This document shows, one piece after another, positions 1 through 9,346 of a stretch of DNA of 64,000 nt; the first letter of the stretch is position 1, and each line of letters starts with the position of its first letter. The notes beneath the pieces were generated by a model that made no database searches, was not told the origin of the DNA, and saw nothing but the letters and a program-made list of their open reading frames with translations. Source of the DNA: an uncultured Hellea sp. (lineage in GTDB: Bacteria; Pseudomonadota; Alphaproteobacteria; Caulobacterales; Maricaulaceae). The stretch is from NCBI GenBank assembly GCA_938007935.1, contig CALLMD010000019.1:18949-82948 (forward strand), given 5' to 3'. The translations under genes were made by a program, and so were the position numbers.

Positions 1-3000
1 CGCCATCTCCGCCTATTAGAGTATCATTTCCATTGCCACCAAAGAATAGGTCATCGCCAATTCCGCCGTCTAGTTGGTCTTCTCCATCAAACCCTCTTAA
101 AGTGTCATTTCCGGCCTCACCAAATAGCAAATCGTTCCCATCAGAGGCCGTCAATTCGTCATTGCCGTCCCCTCCATAGAGCGCATCGTTACCGACACCG
201 CCTTGCAATAGGTCATTACCAGCGTCACCGTAAAGCGTGTCATTTCCTGATCCACCATTCAGTGTATCGTCGCCATCCCCTCCATAGAGAGTATCTGTCC
301 CGCCTGAGCCATTTATACTGTCATTTCCGGCTTCGCCGCGCGCAATATCATCACCCGCACCACCGTTAATTGTGTCAACAAGCTCACCGCCAGTGATATC
401 ATCATCATCGCCCTGACCAAAAATTATGTTTGTACCTGAGCCGCCAGTGATGACATCATTTCCGGTACCCCCGAAAATTGAATCGTCACCATTACCACCA
501 TCGATAATGTCAGCATCACCTTCACCGACTAATTGGTCATCACCTTCACCGCCAATAAGGACATCATTGCCGCCCCCGCCGCGCAGCGTATCGTTTCCTA
601 GGCCACCTGTAAGGTTGTCATTCCCTGGATCACCTTTAACAAAATCATCACCGTCGCCAGCGTTCACAGTATCATTGCCACCACCAGCCAAAATATTGTC
701 ATTCCCAGCTCCTCCGGATAAAAGATCATCACCAGGATTGCCTTGCAGGACATCATTACCATCACCGCCATATATTGTATCGTTACCACCGCGGCCTATA
801 ATCGTGTCATTGCCAGCGTTTCCGAAGATGATATCTGCTCTGCCAGTACCAAAGAAGCTATCAGCATGGGCAGACCCTCTTAACTCTTCAATACTAATCA
901 AAGTATCACCAGCACCTGACCCCGTATTTGCTGCACTATTAACAAGATCAATTCCAACACCCGCAGTTGCTGTCACAAAACTGGCGACATCATATCCATC
1001 TCCACCATCTAGAATATCACCGCCATTGCCGCCTTCAAGAATGTCATCTCCATCACCACCGCGAAGTTCATCATTACCCCCTCGGCCGTCTAAAATGTCA
1101 TTTCCCGCGCCGCCAAGCAGGGCATTCGCGCCACCCGTTCCAGACAGGGTATCGTCAAAAGCTCCACCAATAAAACGCTCTATACTTTGGAAGGTATCTC
1201 CGAGCACCGCCCCAGAGTTTAACGCAGAATTTGCTAGGTCAAGCGTAATAGCTCCTGTTGCATCTGCGTAGCTGGCAGTGTCAGTACCCGCCCCGCCATT
1301 TAGGATATCCGCGCCGTTACCGCCGATAAGAATATCATCCCCGCCATCACCTTGGAGAGTGTCATCACCATCATGACCATAAAGAATATCATTGCCATTG
1401 AAACCTCGAAGAACATTAACGATATTGCTTCCACCGATAGTGTCATCAAAGTCACTACCGTGAATATTTTCGACTTCTGAGAATGTATCTCCTAACGCAT
1501 CACCCATACCCATCGAGTTGTTCAACATATCGACTGCGATTGCAGCTGTTGCTGTACGGTAACTTGCGAGGTCAATACCTTGGCCTCCGATAAAGACATC
1601 TGCACCAGCGCCGCCGATTAATTGGTCGTCATCATCCCCGCCATCAAGTGTGTCATCACCTAGACCGCCCTCTAATATATCGGCCCCAGCGTCTCCTGTT
1701 AAAGTGTCGTTACCAGCGTTACCCTCAAGTCGATCATCGCCAACGCCAGCATTGATTATATCATCACCATCTTCACCTAAAATGGTATCATCGCCTGCAT
1801 CGCCATTGAGCGTATCGTTTCCAATGCCACCCTCCAGTCGGTCATTGCCGTCTCCACCATGGGCAATATCATCACCTTCATCGCCTAATATGGTATCATT
1901 GCCTGTATCACCGTTAATTGTGTCATTATCAGCGCCGCCCTCTAATCTGTCAGCTCCAACGCCGCCAGAAATAGTATCATTACCAGCGCTACCGAAAACA
2001 GTATCTGCCCCATCAGCACCAACAATCAGATCATCACCGGCACCGCCATTAAGACGGTCATCTCCATCTTCGCCGTAAATAGTATCATTACCGCCACGAC
2101 CTAGAACAATATCAATACCAAGTCCGCCATAGATGATATTGTCGTTATTATCAGCATTGAGGAAATCATTATGATCCGAGCCAATAATGTTCTCGATATT
2201 CAAGAAGGTATCGCCCATCGCATAACCAGTATTATTGGCTGTCGTTACAAGGTCGACGGTAAAGCCGCCTGTAGAATCTGCGTAGCTGACCGTATCAGTA
2301 CCACTTCCGCCATCCATATGGTCTGCGCCAATACCGCCCTGTAATAAGTCATTTCCATTGCCTGCGATAAGAGTGTCGTCACCAATCATTCCAAAGAGCT
2401 GATCATCACCGTCACCGGTTCTTAAAACGTTTGCGAAAGAGTCGCCCAGAATTACATCGTCAAAGTTTGTAGCAATGACTTCCTCGATGAGGTCAAAGCT
2501 GTCGCCCAAGGCTTCGCCAGTGCTATTGCTTGCCGTCATTAAGTCGATTGTTAGGCCAATCGTGGAATTAGCGTAAGTTGCTGTGTCATAGCCTTCTGCA
2601 CCAACGAGTTGGTCGGCCCCAGCACCACCTTCAAGGATATCGTCTCCAGTGCCGCCTATGAGTTGGTCATTACCGCCGCGCCCGATAAGTATGTCATTGC
2701 CATCAAGGCCATTGATAATATTGTCGTTATCATCTGTTGATAGGCTATCATTGCTTGCCGTGCCTACAAGGTTTTCAATGCTTACAAATGTATCACCAGC
2801 AGCTTCACCTGTATTTAAACCCGAGTTAAAGAAATCGACAGTGACGCCTGACGCTGCGTTATTATAACTAGCTTCATCAATGCCCGCACCACCGTCATGA
2901 ATATCCGCTCCGCCTCCGCCTTCAAGGCGGTCATCTCCAGTGCCTCCAGATAACTGATCATCACCCAAGCCGCCAAAAAACACATCATTTCCGGCATTCC

Positions 3001-3530
3001 CGTTAAGGATATCATTCCCATCATTTCCTCGGATGACATCATTGCCATCATCACCATTAATTGTGTCGTTACCCGTTCCACCAAATAGTTCGTCATGCCC
3101 AACTCCGCCGTGCAGGACATCATCTCCAGATTGTCCATTTACGGTATCATTACCTGCGCCACCATGCAGTTCGTCATTCTCCCCGCCCCCATTAAGGTTG
3201 TCTTCGCCATCACCGCCGAAAACCATGTCAATTCCGGCACCCGCCTGAATGAAGTCATTGCCAAGGTCACCATGTAATATGTCATCACCATTCCCGCCGA
3301 TAATCGTATCTGCGCCATCTCCCCCTTGGACTAAGTCATCTCCATCACCAGATGTCAGGCTGTCATCTCCAGCATTTCCGAATAGCTGGTCATTACCAGT
3401 AAAACCAAATAAAGTGTCATTTCCATCACCGCCGGAAATGATGTCATCGCCTTCGGCACCATTTAGTGTATCGTTACCTAGTCCACCATCAACGATATCA
3501 TTATAAGGTGTTGTCACAATGTTATCGTCA
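1..3530 (-). repeat. RTX nonapeptide array with six spacer modules
   Basis: The coding sequence is a tandem series of about 27-base units encoding GGxGxDxLx. It is interrupted six times, near 870-960, 1190-1280, 1470-1570, 2190-2300, 2480-2590 and 2760-2880, by a module of the form DTASYxxATxGVTVDL, NTGxAxGDTF, SIExLxGS. Each module is followed by more nonapeptides. Spacing between modules is roughly 200-700 bases, which suggests growth by duplication of module plus repeats. Similar spacers occur in other large bacterial RTX proteins (from memory); their function is not established. Confidence 0.85.
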
Positions 3531-4948
3531 TTGTCGGTTGTAGTGACTGTTATTATTGGGGAAGAATTGAATGGGTTGGGCACTCGCTGCGTTAGTCCGA
3601 ATTCAACTACAGGGGTTTGGTTATCGCCATAGTTATGGAAGGTGAAGTCACCTAATGCATATGTTGCATTTTGAACTGATACTCCAAAAGCGTCTGCGCG
3701 AACACCCATAGCATCAAGAATTCCCAGTGAACTGGACTGACCGTTATTGATAATTACGTTGTCTGCTTGTTGTATGAAAAAATCGGAAAATGGAATTAAG
3801 TTGCCATTATCATCAACATGCATTCCAGCGTTTAGGCCATTATTAAGGCCTTCCACATTTGTTAGAGTAATATTTTCTGTTGCATAGACTTCAATGATAT
3901 TTGAGCTAGTGGCTTCACCGCTTACTGATAGAGTTTCACCATCTTCAAAACGACCATTTCGTGCATCTAAAATCCAAATAGTACCATCAGCAAAGACATG
4001 TGTGATTTCTGCTTCGGCCCCTGATGTCCCACCAATAACTGTATCGCCGACATCAAACCCGGCCATTCCGCCGCTATTATTTAGAAGCATTGAATATGCA
4101 CTACTTCCAATATTGAACCCCTGGCCATCCGCCCCTTCCGCAATCGCATTAGTGACAGTTACATTGCTTGACCCACGCGATATTGTAATCCCAACTTCAC
4201 CCCCATGAATTGAATGAACATTGTTCACAGTTGCATTGTGAACGCCATGTAAAGAGAGTTGGTCGGCCGTATATCTATTTGTAGCGCTAAACTCGCCCCC
4301 CTCATTCTCACCATCACCATCTATATCAAATCCACCATCAATTATCAGGCCATCAATGGTGACTCCGTCAACCCAGTCCCCATTTTGACCAGTATTTGAG
4401 TTAATCCATACTGGCAGAAAGACATCCGCAGAGTCTGAGTCTCTAACTTCGAGGTTTTGAATAGTAATATTCGTTGCGGCAGTTGTATCTGATGACCTAA
4501 TAACAACGGCATATTCCCAACCAATTATAGATAACCGTGATCCAGTATCTAGGTCGGTATTAGGGTCATTAACATTACCGACAACCAGATTATCAGCGCC
4601 TTCGGCAAATACCCCAAATAAAGCGAAGCCGCCTATATCGAAAGTACCTTCACCAGTGATGCCTGAATATGATGTATTGGAAGCATCAAACGCATAAAAA
4701 TTTGTTAAGTCAGTAATTTGAGTATCAAGGTTTAGCGTTACCCCGGCCTCGATGTTTAGAGTTATGTTATCTTGGGCGATAATGCGCTCAGAAAAGCTAG
4801 TGCTTGATATAACATTTACTACTCCAGAAACTGCGCTAGGGTTTGCGTCTACGTAATCACTGAGTGCTGTAAATGCTGCGTTTATATCGGTACCAACTGT
4901 TATTTCGATTGTGGCAACACCATTATTTTCTGTTATTGTAAACGTCAT
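1..4948 (-). CDS. Giant RTX protein with N-terminal beta-helix-like domain (partial, 3' end outside window)
   Basis: An unbroken frame runs leftward from ATG at 4948 off the window edge, giving at least 1649 codons. A GGAA sits about 7 bases before the start. Residues 1 to about 465 are rich in short Asn/Val/Thr strands (for example [20 protein letters not shown]), like right-handed parallel beta-helix surface proteins. From about residue 470 the protein is Ca2+-binding nonapeptides of the GGxGxDxLx type, roughly a hundred in the window. These are broken by six spacers of a different kind (separate entry). No signal peptide is seen, as expected for type I secretion. The C-terminal secretion signal would lie beyond the edge, and no transporter genes are in the window. 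Known for the family: RTX arrays fold into Ca2+-bound beta-rolls outside the cell. Catalytic activity of the N-domain is unknown; the DPHE motif of AlgE epimerases was not found. Confidence 0.85.
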   Translation of the reverse strand, partial: MTFTITENNGVATIEITVGTDINAAFTALSDYVDANPSAVSGVVNVISSTSFSERIIAQDNITLNIEAGVTLNLDTQITDLTNFYAFDASNTSYSGITGEGTFDIGGFALFGVFAEGADNLVVGNVNDPNTDLDTGSRLSIIGWEYAVVIRSSDTTAATNITIQNLEVRDSDSADVFLPVWINSNTGQNGDWVDGVTIDGLIIDGGFDIDGDGENEGGEFSATNRYTADQLSLHGVHNATVNNVHSIHGGEVGITISRGSSNVTVTNAIAEGADGQGFNIGSSAYSMLLNNSGGMAGFDVGDTVIGGTSGAEAEITHVFADGTIWILDARNGRFEDGETLSVSGEATSSNIIEVYATENITLTNVEGLNNGLNAGMHVDDNGNLIPFSDFFIQQADNVIINNGQSSSLGILDAMGVRADAFGVSVQNATYALGDFTFHNYGDNQTPVVEFGLTQRVPNPFNSSPIITVTTTDNDDNIVTTPYNDIVDGGLGNDTLNGAEGDDIISGGDGNDTLFGFTGNDQLFGNAGDDSLTSGDGDDLVQGGDGADTIIGGNGDDILHGDLGNDFIQAGAGIDMVFGGDGEDNLNGGGENDELHGGAGNDTVNGQSGDDVLHGGVGHDELFGGTGNDTINGDDGNDVIRGNDGNDILNGNAGNDVFFGGLGDDQLSGGTGDDRLEGGGGADIHDGGAGIDEASYNNAASGVTVDFFNSGLNTGEAAGDTFVSIENLVGTASNDSLSTDDNDNIINGLDGNDILIGRGGNDQLIGGTGDDILEGGAGADQLVGAEGYDTATYANSTIGLTIDLMTASNSTGEALGDSFDLIEEVIATNFDDVILGDSFANVLRTGDGDDQLFGMIGDDTLIAGNGNDLLQGGIGADHMDGGSGTDTVSYADSTGGFTVDLVTTANNTGYAMGDTFLNIENIIGSDHNDFLNADNNDNIIYGGLGIDIVLGRGGNDTIYGEDGDDRLNGGAGDDLIVGADGADTVFGSAGNDTISGGVGADRLEGGADNDTINGDTGNDTILGDEGDDIAHGGDGNDRLEGGIGNDTLNGDAGDDTILGEDGDDIINAGVGDDRLEGNAGNDTLTGDAGADILEGGLGDDTLDGGDDDDQLIGGAGADVFIGGQGIDLASYRTATAAIAVDMLNNSMGMGDALGDTFSEVENIHGSDFDDTIGGSNIVNVLRGFNGNDILYGHDGDDTLQGDGGDDILIGGNGADILNGGAGTDTASYADATGAITLDLANSALNSGAVLGDTFQSIERFIGGAFDDTLSGTGGANALLGGAGNDILDGRGGNDELRGGDGDDILEGGNGGDILDGGDGYDVASFVTATAGVGIDLVNSAANTGSGAGDTLISIEELRGSAHADSFFGTGRADIIFGNAGNDTIIGRGGNDTIYGGDGNDVLQGNPGDDLLSGGAGNDNILAGGGNDTVNAGDGDDFVKGDPGNDNLTGGLGNDTLRGGGGNDVLIGGEGDDQLVGEGDADIIDGGNGDDSIFGGTGNDVITGGSGTNIIFGQGDDDDITGGELVDTINGGAGDDIARGEAGNDSINGSGGTDTLYGGDGDDTLNGGSGNDTLYGDAGNDLLQGGVGNDALYGGDGNDELTASDGNDLLFGEAGNDTLRGFDGEDQLDGGIGDDLFFGGNGNDTLIGGDG

Positions 4949-5340
4949 TGTATATTCCAAATGAAAGTGTGAATCGTAACATATTATTTTGTTGTTAATA
5001 TGTTCTGAAATTGTAGCCTGAAAGAAATGTTAAGATTAGAGCCCCTCTAAATCCATTATCTGACACCTAACTTAGACGAAAACAATGTATAAAACCGTGA
5101 TAATAGTCACACTCAAACAGACATAATCAACACAGGGTTAATTAAAGCTAGCGATCTACTCCGATGTACGCAGATTTAGATTCATTTGTGTAGAATTCTA
5201 AGCTATGCTGAAGGCATGGAATAAGACAAGGTCGTTAATCCTGCTAGATCAGATAGATACTTCAAGGATGACCGCAATAAGATAGAGCAACTCAAAATGT
5301 TTAGGCTGACTACAGCAGCCTATACGACTTTTACGCCTCG
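4949..5340. other. Intergenic region between two RTX genes
   Basis: This AT-rich stretch of 392 bases separates two leftward RTX genes. The part next to 4948 should hold the promoter of the giant RTX gene, but no confident -35/-10 pair stands out. No hairpin with a T-run is visible after the 5341 stop. The right half (5228-5342) reads on the plus strand as a possible transposase remnant, listed separately. Confidence 0.5.
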
Positions 5341-5342
5341 CT
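5228..5342 (+). pseudogene. Possible relic of an IS5-like transposase C-terminus
   Basis: On the plus strand a short frame ending at TAA 5340-5342 reads VVNPARSDR, then FKDDRNKIEQ, then LKMFRLTTAAYTTF. The order resembles the end of IS5-family DDE transposases (a VIPxRxNR segment, then YKxRNxIERxFxxLKxFRRIATRYDK), but with internal deletions and nothing recognisable upstream. No terminal inverted repeats were found. The match is by eye and the stretch is short, so it may be chance. Confidence 0.3.
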
Positions 5343-7329
5343 AAATAATTAATATATCAGCAGCAAGAATGGATAGGTCCAGCCCGTCACCATTGACAAG
5401 CTCGATTGAATCATCCCCAAAGTTAAGAAGAATTTTTGTCCCAGCAGCATTCACAAAGCCGAATTGATTGATAACCTGAGCCGCTGTTAAGCCACCTCCC
5501 CAAAGTGCCGAATCCAGTTCAAGGATGGATGAGCCCTGATCATAACTGAGAATCCTATCATTACCAGTTCCTACGTCAAAAACGAAGGTATCAATATCCG
5601 TATCAGGCCCATCATCAACCAAAACATCATCTCCCGTTCCCCCTTCAAAACGGTCTTGCCCTGCCCCTCCAACTAGTCGGTCATTGCCAGCTCCACCCAG
5701 AAGCACATCATCGCCATCTTGTCCGACCAACCGGTCATCACCATCACCGCCATTAAGAACATCCATACCAGCGCCGCCAATAAGGGCGTCATTCCCATCA
5801 TCACCGGTTAAAACGTCATCACCATCATGCCCCAGAAGACGGTCATCTCCATCACCGCCACTCAAAATATCATTTCCGTCTTCGCCAAAGAGACGATCAT
5901 TTCCTGCATCACCAGTGATTGTGTCATGTCCAGCGCCTGCAAACACAGTGTCATCGCCACCAGCGGCAGTAATGATATTATCATCCGCTGTCCCATCAAT
6001 GCGTCCGCCATCATCCGTGTGAATGAGGGCCTCAAAACCAGTTACAGTATCTGATGCACTATTCCCAAAACGGATTGTCCCGCCATCCAAATCGACCAAA
6101 ACACGCCCTGTCCCTTTGCCAGAAAAATCACTCAGGTCAAGCGTATCAAATCCTACGCCACCATCAGTCGTATCATCGCCAAAAATATCGTCTATGATAC
6201 GGAAAATATCATCACCACTGCCAAGGTCATAGCTATCGGCGCCAGCACCATCAGCTACCCTGTCATTTCCTGATCCGGCTATGACGATATCGTCACCATT
6301 ACCTGCATTGATATTATCATCACCGCCCGAACCATCAATGACGTCATTACCGTTACGACCTAGAATGAAGTCAGCGCCTGCCCCGCCATTGATCGTATCA
6401 TTACCTTCCCCGCCATCTAGAATGTCATTATCGGCACCACCATTAAGCGTATCATCACCATTACCGCCTAACAGCTCATCTTCGCCATCAGAACCAATCA
6501 GTAAATCATTACCTTCGCCACCATCTAGAATGTCATTATCGGCACCACCATTAAGCGTATCATCGCCATTTCCGCCATTGAGACGATCTGCTCCTCCTTC
6601 CCCCATTAGAATATCATTGCCATCGTCACCATTGAGAGTATCAAACCCATCTCCAGCATTAATTTGGTCGTTGCCTTCGAGACCAAAAATAATTTCATTT
6701 TCAGCAGTACCAACAAGAACATCATTGCCAGTCGTGCCCATAATCACAGCACCGGCTGTGATAAATCCATTAGTACTTTGTTCGACACCTTCATTAAAAC
6801 CGAGAAAATTTCCACTTGTGCTACTATTAATTGAAAGATTAATTATGTCCGAGCTCAGGGCTGTATAGACATCCGATAATATCGTACTATCAGTTACATG
6901 AAACCAGCCCGTCGCTAATTGACCATCTGGAAACCCATTACCAGGATTACTCTCAGTTGTTCCTAAAGTATTAGTGGTTACTGTCGGTACATCACTAAAG
7001 TTACCAATTTCAACACCGTTAATCGTTAGCTCATCAGCATTAGTTGCGAATCCCGTACGGTGGTCACCGTCGTCAACAGTAAGCCGAATAGCGATTTCAG
7101 AAAACCCGCCTCCCAATTGCGCCCGAATTGAATCAAATCCACCAAATTCCGTAATAAGATTGGGTCCTGATGTACTTGTATAAAATGTAGGAAGTTCACT
7201 TGCAGCGATTTGTGCAAAAACACTATTACCGTTTAACCCTGTCAGCTGTATAACAATTCCGCCAATCTCTGATATTTCACTAGTATCAAAAATATTACCA
7301 CTTGGTGCTGTTCGTGTTGTTTCTGTCAT
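5341..7329 (-). CDS. RTX Ca2+-binding secreted protein
   Basis: A 662-residue protein whose ATG at 7329 follows AGGAG at a 7-base spacing. Residues 1 to about 190 form a Ser/Thr/Gly-rich N-domain of unknown function without a signal peptide. RTX nonapeptides begin near residue 195 (GTTGNDVLVG) and continue to about residue 570. They are broken once near residues 355-440 by a non-repeat stretch resembling peptidase M10/serralysin C-terminal domains. The last ~85 residues (from DTFVFDVGTGNDRI to the hydrophobic end DILII) match the usual RTX C-terminal type I secretion region. It lies directly upstream of the giant RTX gene in the same direction, so both may use the same exporter, which is not in this window. 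Substrate and function are unknown. Confidence 0.85.
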   Translation of the reverse strand: MTETTRTAPSGNIFDTSEISEIGGIVIQLTGLNGNSVFAQIAASELPTFYTSTSGPNLITEFGGFDSIRAQLGGGFSEIAIRLTVDDGDHRTGFATNADELTINGVEIGNFSDVPTVTTNTLGTTESNPGNGFPDGQLATGWFHVTDSTILSDVYTALSSDIINLSINSSTSGNFLGFNEGVEQSTNGFITAGAVIMGTTGNDVLVGTAENEIIFGLEGNDQINAGDGFDTLNGDDGNDILMGEGGADRLNGGNGDDTLNGGADNDILDGGEGNDLLIGSDGEDELLGGNGDDTLNGGADNDILDGGEGNDTINGGAGADFILGRNGNDVIDGSGGDDNINAGNGDDIVIAGSGNDRVADGAGADSYDLGSGDDIFRIIDDIFGDDTTDGGVGFDTLDLSDFSGKGTGRVLVDLDGGTIRFGNSASDTVTGFEALIHTDDGGRIDGTADDNIITAAGGDDTVFAGAGHDTITGDAGNDRLFGEDGNDILSGGDGDDRLLGHDGDDVLTGDDGNDALIGGAGMDVLNGGDGDDRLVGQDGDDVLLGGAGNDRLVGGAGQDRFEGGTGDDVLVDDGPDTDIDTFVFDVGTGNDRILSYDQGSSILELDSALWGGGLTAAQVINQFGFVNAAGTKILLNFGDDSIELVNGDGLDLSILAADILII
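6401..6572 (-). repeat. 108-bp internal duplication in RTX gene
   Basis: About 62 bases starting at 6401 recur almost exactly at 6509, a 108-base period equal to 36 residues or four nonapeptides. Both copies encode [18 protein letters not shown]. Only a few third-position differences separate them, which suggests a recent duplication or gene conversion within the array. Confidence 0.8.
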
Positions 7330-7688
7330 TCATGAACTCCTAGATTCGTATCACTAGTCTAATTAAATAGTCATACCCGCCCCCGAAAATATCAATATTA
7401 ACCGTTTGGCTTCGAAGGAACTTTTAATAATAACGGCTAGATTACCCTATTAGCAATAAGCATTGCCCAATATAATTACGCCTACATATAAATGTGTACT
7501 AAAATTACACGTTAGAGTAAACTAATATATCTAATTTCTGCAGAGGATATCTCTGAGTAGAAATGCTTTGGTAATGAAAGAAGAAAGCGAAACGTTGTAC
7601 CGACTTGGCTTTACAGATGAACGAAACTGATTCTGAACATACGAAGCGGATATACGCCAGGTTATTTCATTTACTTTATTGAATTAAC
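7330..7688. other. AT-rich intergenic region upstream of RTX gene
   Basis: This stretch of 359 bases lies between the RTX start at 7329 and the 3' end of tRNA-Ser. Apart from the AGGAG ribosome-binding site next to 7329, no gene, strong hairpin or clear promoter could be supported. It presumably carries the RTX promoter and the downstream flank of the tRNA. Confidence 0.5.
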
Positions 7689-7779
7689 TGGAGGTGAGGA
7701 TGGGATTCGAACCCACGTTAGGCTATTAACCTAAACACGCTTTCCAAGCGTGCGCCTTAAACCACTCGGCCACCTCACC
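7689..7779 (-). tRNA. tRNA-Ser (GGA anticodon)
   Basis: The minus strand folds as a class II tRNA. The acceptor stem is GGTGAGG at the 5' end (7779) paired with CCTCACC. The D-arm is GCCGAGTGG..., and the anticodon arm ACGCTTGGAAAGCGT carries GGA. A long variable arm (TTAGGTTAATAGCCTAA) and the T-arm GGGTTCGAATCCC follow. CCA is encoded at 7691-7689. The long variable arm and GGA anticodon identify serine (codons UCC/UCU). The discriminator base reads as U, whereas E. coli tRNA-Ser has G. Confidence 0.95.
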
Positions 7780-7869
7780 TCTGAGACTATGTACCTCGGA
7801 TAATCCGAGGGGTTTGAGATAAGCGCACGCTTACCTTTTAAATGCTTGCGCGTCTATGACGCGCGGGCT

Positions 7870-7913
7870 GTGCGCCTTAAACCCCAAGAGAGATGTCTGC
7901 GCCACCTCACCTC
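7870..7913 (-). pseudogene. Degraded partial copy of tRNA-Ser 5' half
   Basis: Two blocks of the adjacent tRNA-Ser recur here in order: GTGCGCCTTAAACC (7870-7883, as in 7750-7763) and GCCACCTCACCTC (7901-7913, as in 7769-7781). They are separated by 17 instead of 5 bases of unrelated sequence. The anticodon, variable and T-arms are missing, so it cannot make a tRNA. A 10-base sequence, GGGGTTTGAG, also occurs twice nearby (7809 and 7987), consistent with an old duplication of the tRNA flank. Confidence 0.65.
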
Positions 7914-8036
7914 GGTTGCCATTTTATTGCGAGGCCAACTGCCTAACAATTAGCGAGCGATATAGCGGGTTTTGTTATTTGTACAAGGGGTTTGAGGTCT
8001 ATTCACAGATGTTTCCAAGCCTGATAGGGAAGGCCC

Positions 8037-8768
8037 ATGAGCCAAGCCTTTCATATGATTAAAGCCGTCAGCGATGCCCCCGTTTTTATATTCGGGGACC
8101 ATGCCTCGCGCCATATTCCAAACGCGTATGATAATCTGGGCCTCACCGGTGATGACCTGATCCGCCATATCGCGTGGGATATCGGGACAGAGACGGTTAT
8201 ACGGCATCTGTGCGAGCATTTTGGCTGCGGCGGGCAGCTCGCGGGTGTGTCACGATTGGTGATTGATTTAAACCGTGACCCCGAAGCCAAAGGCCTTATC
8301 CCCGCAGAGAGTGACGGGACGCATATTCCCGGCAATGCAGATTTATCAGAGGCCCAGCGCCAAGACCGTATGGCGCGTTTTTATACGCCCTATCATGCGG
8401 CGCTGGGGCAAAATCTGGGCCGCTTAAAGACGCCTTTTGTGCTCTCTATTCACAGCTTCACGCCCAAACCCGATACGGGCGAGGCGCGCCCAACCGATAT
8501 TGGGTTATTGGTGCGTCATGACGCGGCCAGCGCGAAGCAGTTTAAAGAGATGTGTCAGGAGATAAGCCCAAGCTTTCAGGTCGATATCAACCTGCCCTAT
8601 TCCGCCTATGATTTAAATTATACCGTGGATGAGCATGTTGCCCCGCGCGGGCTGCGCCATCTTGCAATCGAGATCAGGCAAGACCATATCGACACAGATG
8701 AGAAAGCACGGGCAATCGCAAGCGTGCTCGCAAACGTAATAGAGCCAATAATAAACTTAAAGACATAG
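8037..8768 (+). CDS. N-formylglutamate amidohydrolase family protein
   Basis: A 243-residue cytoplasmic protein of the FGase/HutG superfamily, Zn-dependent amidohydrolases that remove formyl from N-formylglutamate or related amides. Family motifs are visible: DHASRHIP near residue 22, HIAWDIG near 44, SRLVIDLNRDP near 72 and LSIHSFTP near 133. Conserved His and Asp in these motifs are the likely metal ligands. ATG at 8037 follows GGAAGG. The gene lies 8 bases before msrA in the same direction, probably co-transcribed. No other histidine-degradation genes are nearby, so the physiological substrate is open. Confidence 0.85.
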   Translation: MSQAFHMIKAVSDAPVFIFGDHASRHIPNAYDNLGLTGDDLIRHIAWDIGTETVIRHLCEHFGCGGQLAGVSRLVIDLNRDPEAKGLIPAESDGTHIPGNADLSEAQRQDRMARFYTPYHAALGQNLGRLKTPFVLSIHSFTPKPDTGEARPTDIGLLVRHDAASAKQFKEMCQEISPSFQVDINLPYSAYDLNYTVDEHVAPRGLRHLAIEIRQDHIDTDEKARAIASVLANVIEPIINLKT

Positions 8769-8776
8769 GACCTGAT

Positions 8777-9346
8777 ATGCTGGCCACAAATCCGATACAC
8801 CTGATTAACGGCAACAATATGTTTGGGGATTACCCCGATGGCATGGAGCAAGTGCAGCTCGGTATGGGCTGTTTCTGGGGGGCCGAGCGTATCCTGTGGA
8901 AACTGGACGGCGTTTATGTGACCTCTGTTGGCTATGCGGGCGGGCATACGACTGATCCCGATTATAAGAAAACATGCACAGGCATGACGGGCCATGCCGA
9001 AATGGTGCATGTTGTTTATGATCCCAAAATCATTTCGTTTGACGAAATCCTGAAAGTGTTTTTCGAAAATCATGACCCCACACAGGGCGACCGCCAAGGT
9101 AATGATAGAGGCCCGCAATATCGCAGTGCGATATATGCCTACACAGAAACACAACTAAACCAAGCTGAAGAAGCCATGTTCAGATACGCAGAGGCTTATG
9201 GACGGCCGGTAACTACTGAGTTGCGCAAGGCACCAAAATATTATCCCGCCGAAGATTATCATCAGCAATATCTGAAAAAGAACCCGCAAGGCTATTGCAT
9301 GCACGGCCCAACAGGTATTGTCTGCCAGCTCCCCGAGCGGGATTAA
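8777..9346 (+). CDS. msrA: Peptide methionine-S-sulfoxide reductase MsrA
   Basis: A 189-residue protein that reduces the S-epimer of methionine sulfoxide in proteins. The catalytic motif GCFWGAE has its Cys at residue 32. Family blocks GYAGG, GHAEMVHVVYDP, FFENHDPTQ, DRGPQYRSAIY and the C-terminal HQQYLKKNPQGYC all follow in order. Cys residues in the last 20 residues (GYC, IVC) are the likely resolving cysteines. AGGA precedes ATG 8777. It has no signal peptide and so acts in the cytoplasm, whereas the MsrB at 11.2 kb appears exported. Its 3' end overlaps the convergent rsmE by 4 bases. Confidence 0.95.
   Translation: MLATNPIHLINGNNMFGDYPDGMEQVQLGMGCFWGAERILWKLDGVYVTSVGYAGGHTTDPDYKKTCTGMTGHAEMVHVVYDPKIISFDEILKVFFENHDPTQGDRQGNDRGPQYRSAIYAYTETQLNQAEEAMFRYAEAYGRPVTTELRKAPKYYPAEDYHQQYLKKNPQGYCMHGPTGIVCQLPERD

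Noticed and set aside
426..3506. Plus-strand Pro/Ser-rich open frames opposite the giant RTX gene (also 5684-6868)
   Set aside because: They are mirror images of the repetitive Gly/Asp codons on the minus strand. All lie in one fixed antisense frame and have no ribosome-binding sites.
3900..4948. Naming the beta-helix domain mannuronan C5-epimerase or pectate lyase
   Set aside because: The DPHE motif and lyase signatures were not found. Only the general repeat pattern is similar.
7856..8062. Short plus-strand frame before the N-formylglutamate amidohydrolase gene
   Set aside because: It runs through the tRNA-Ser fragment and into the next gene, and the product resembles nothing.
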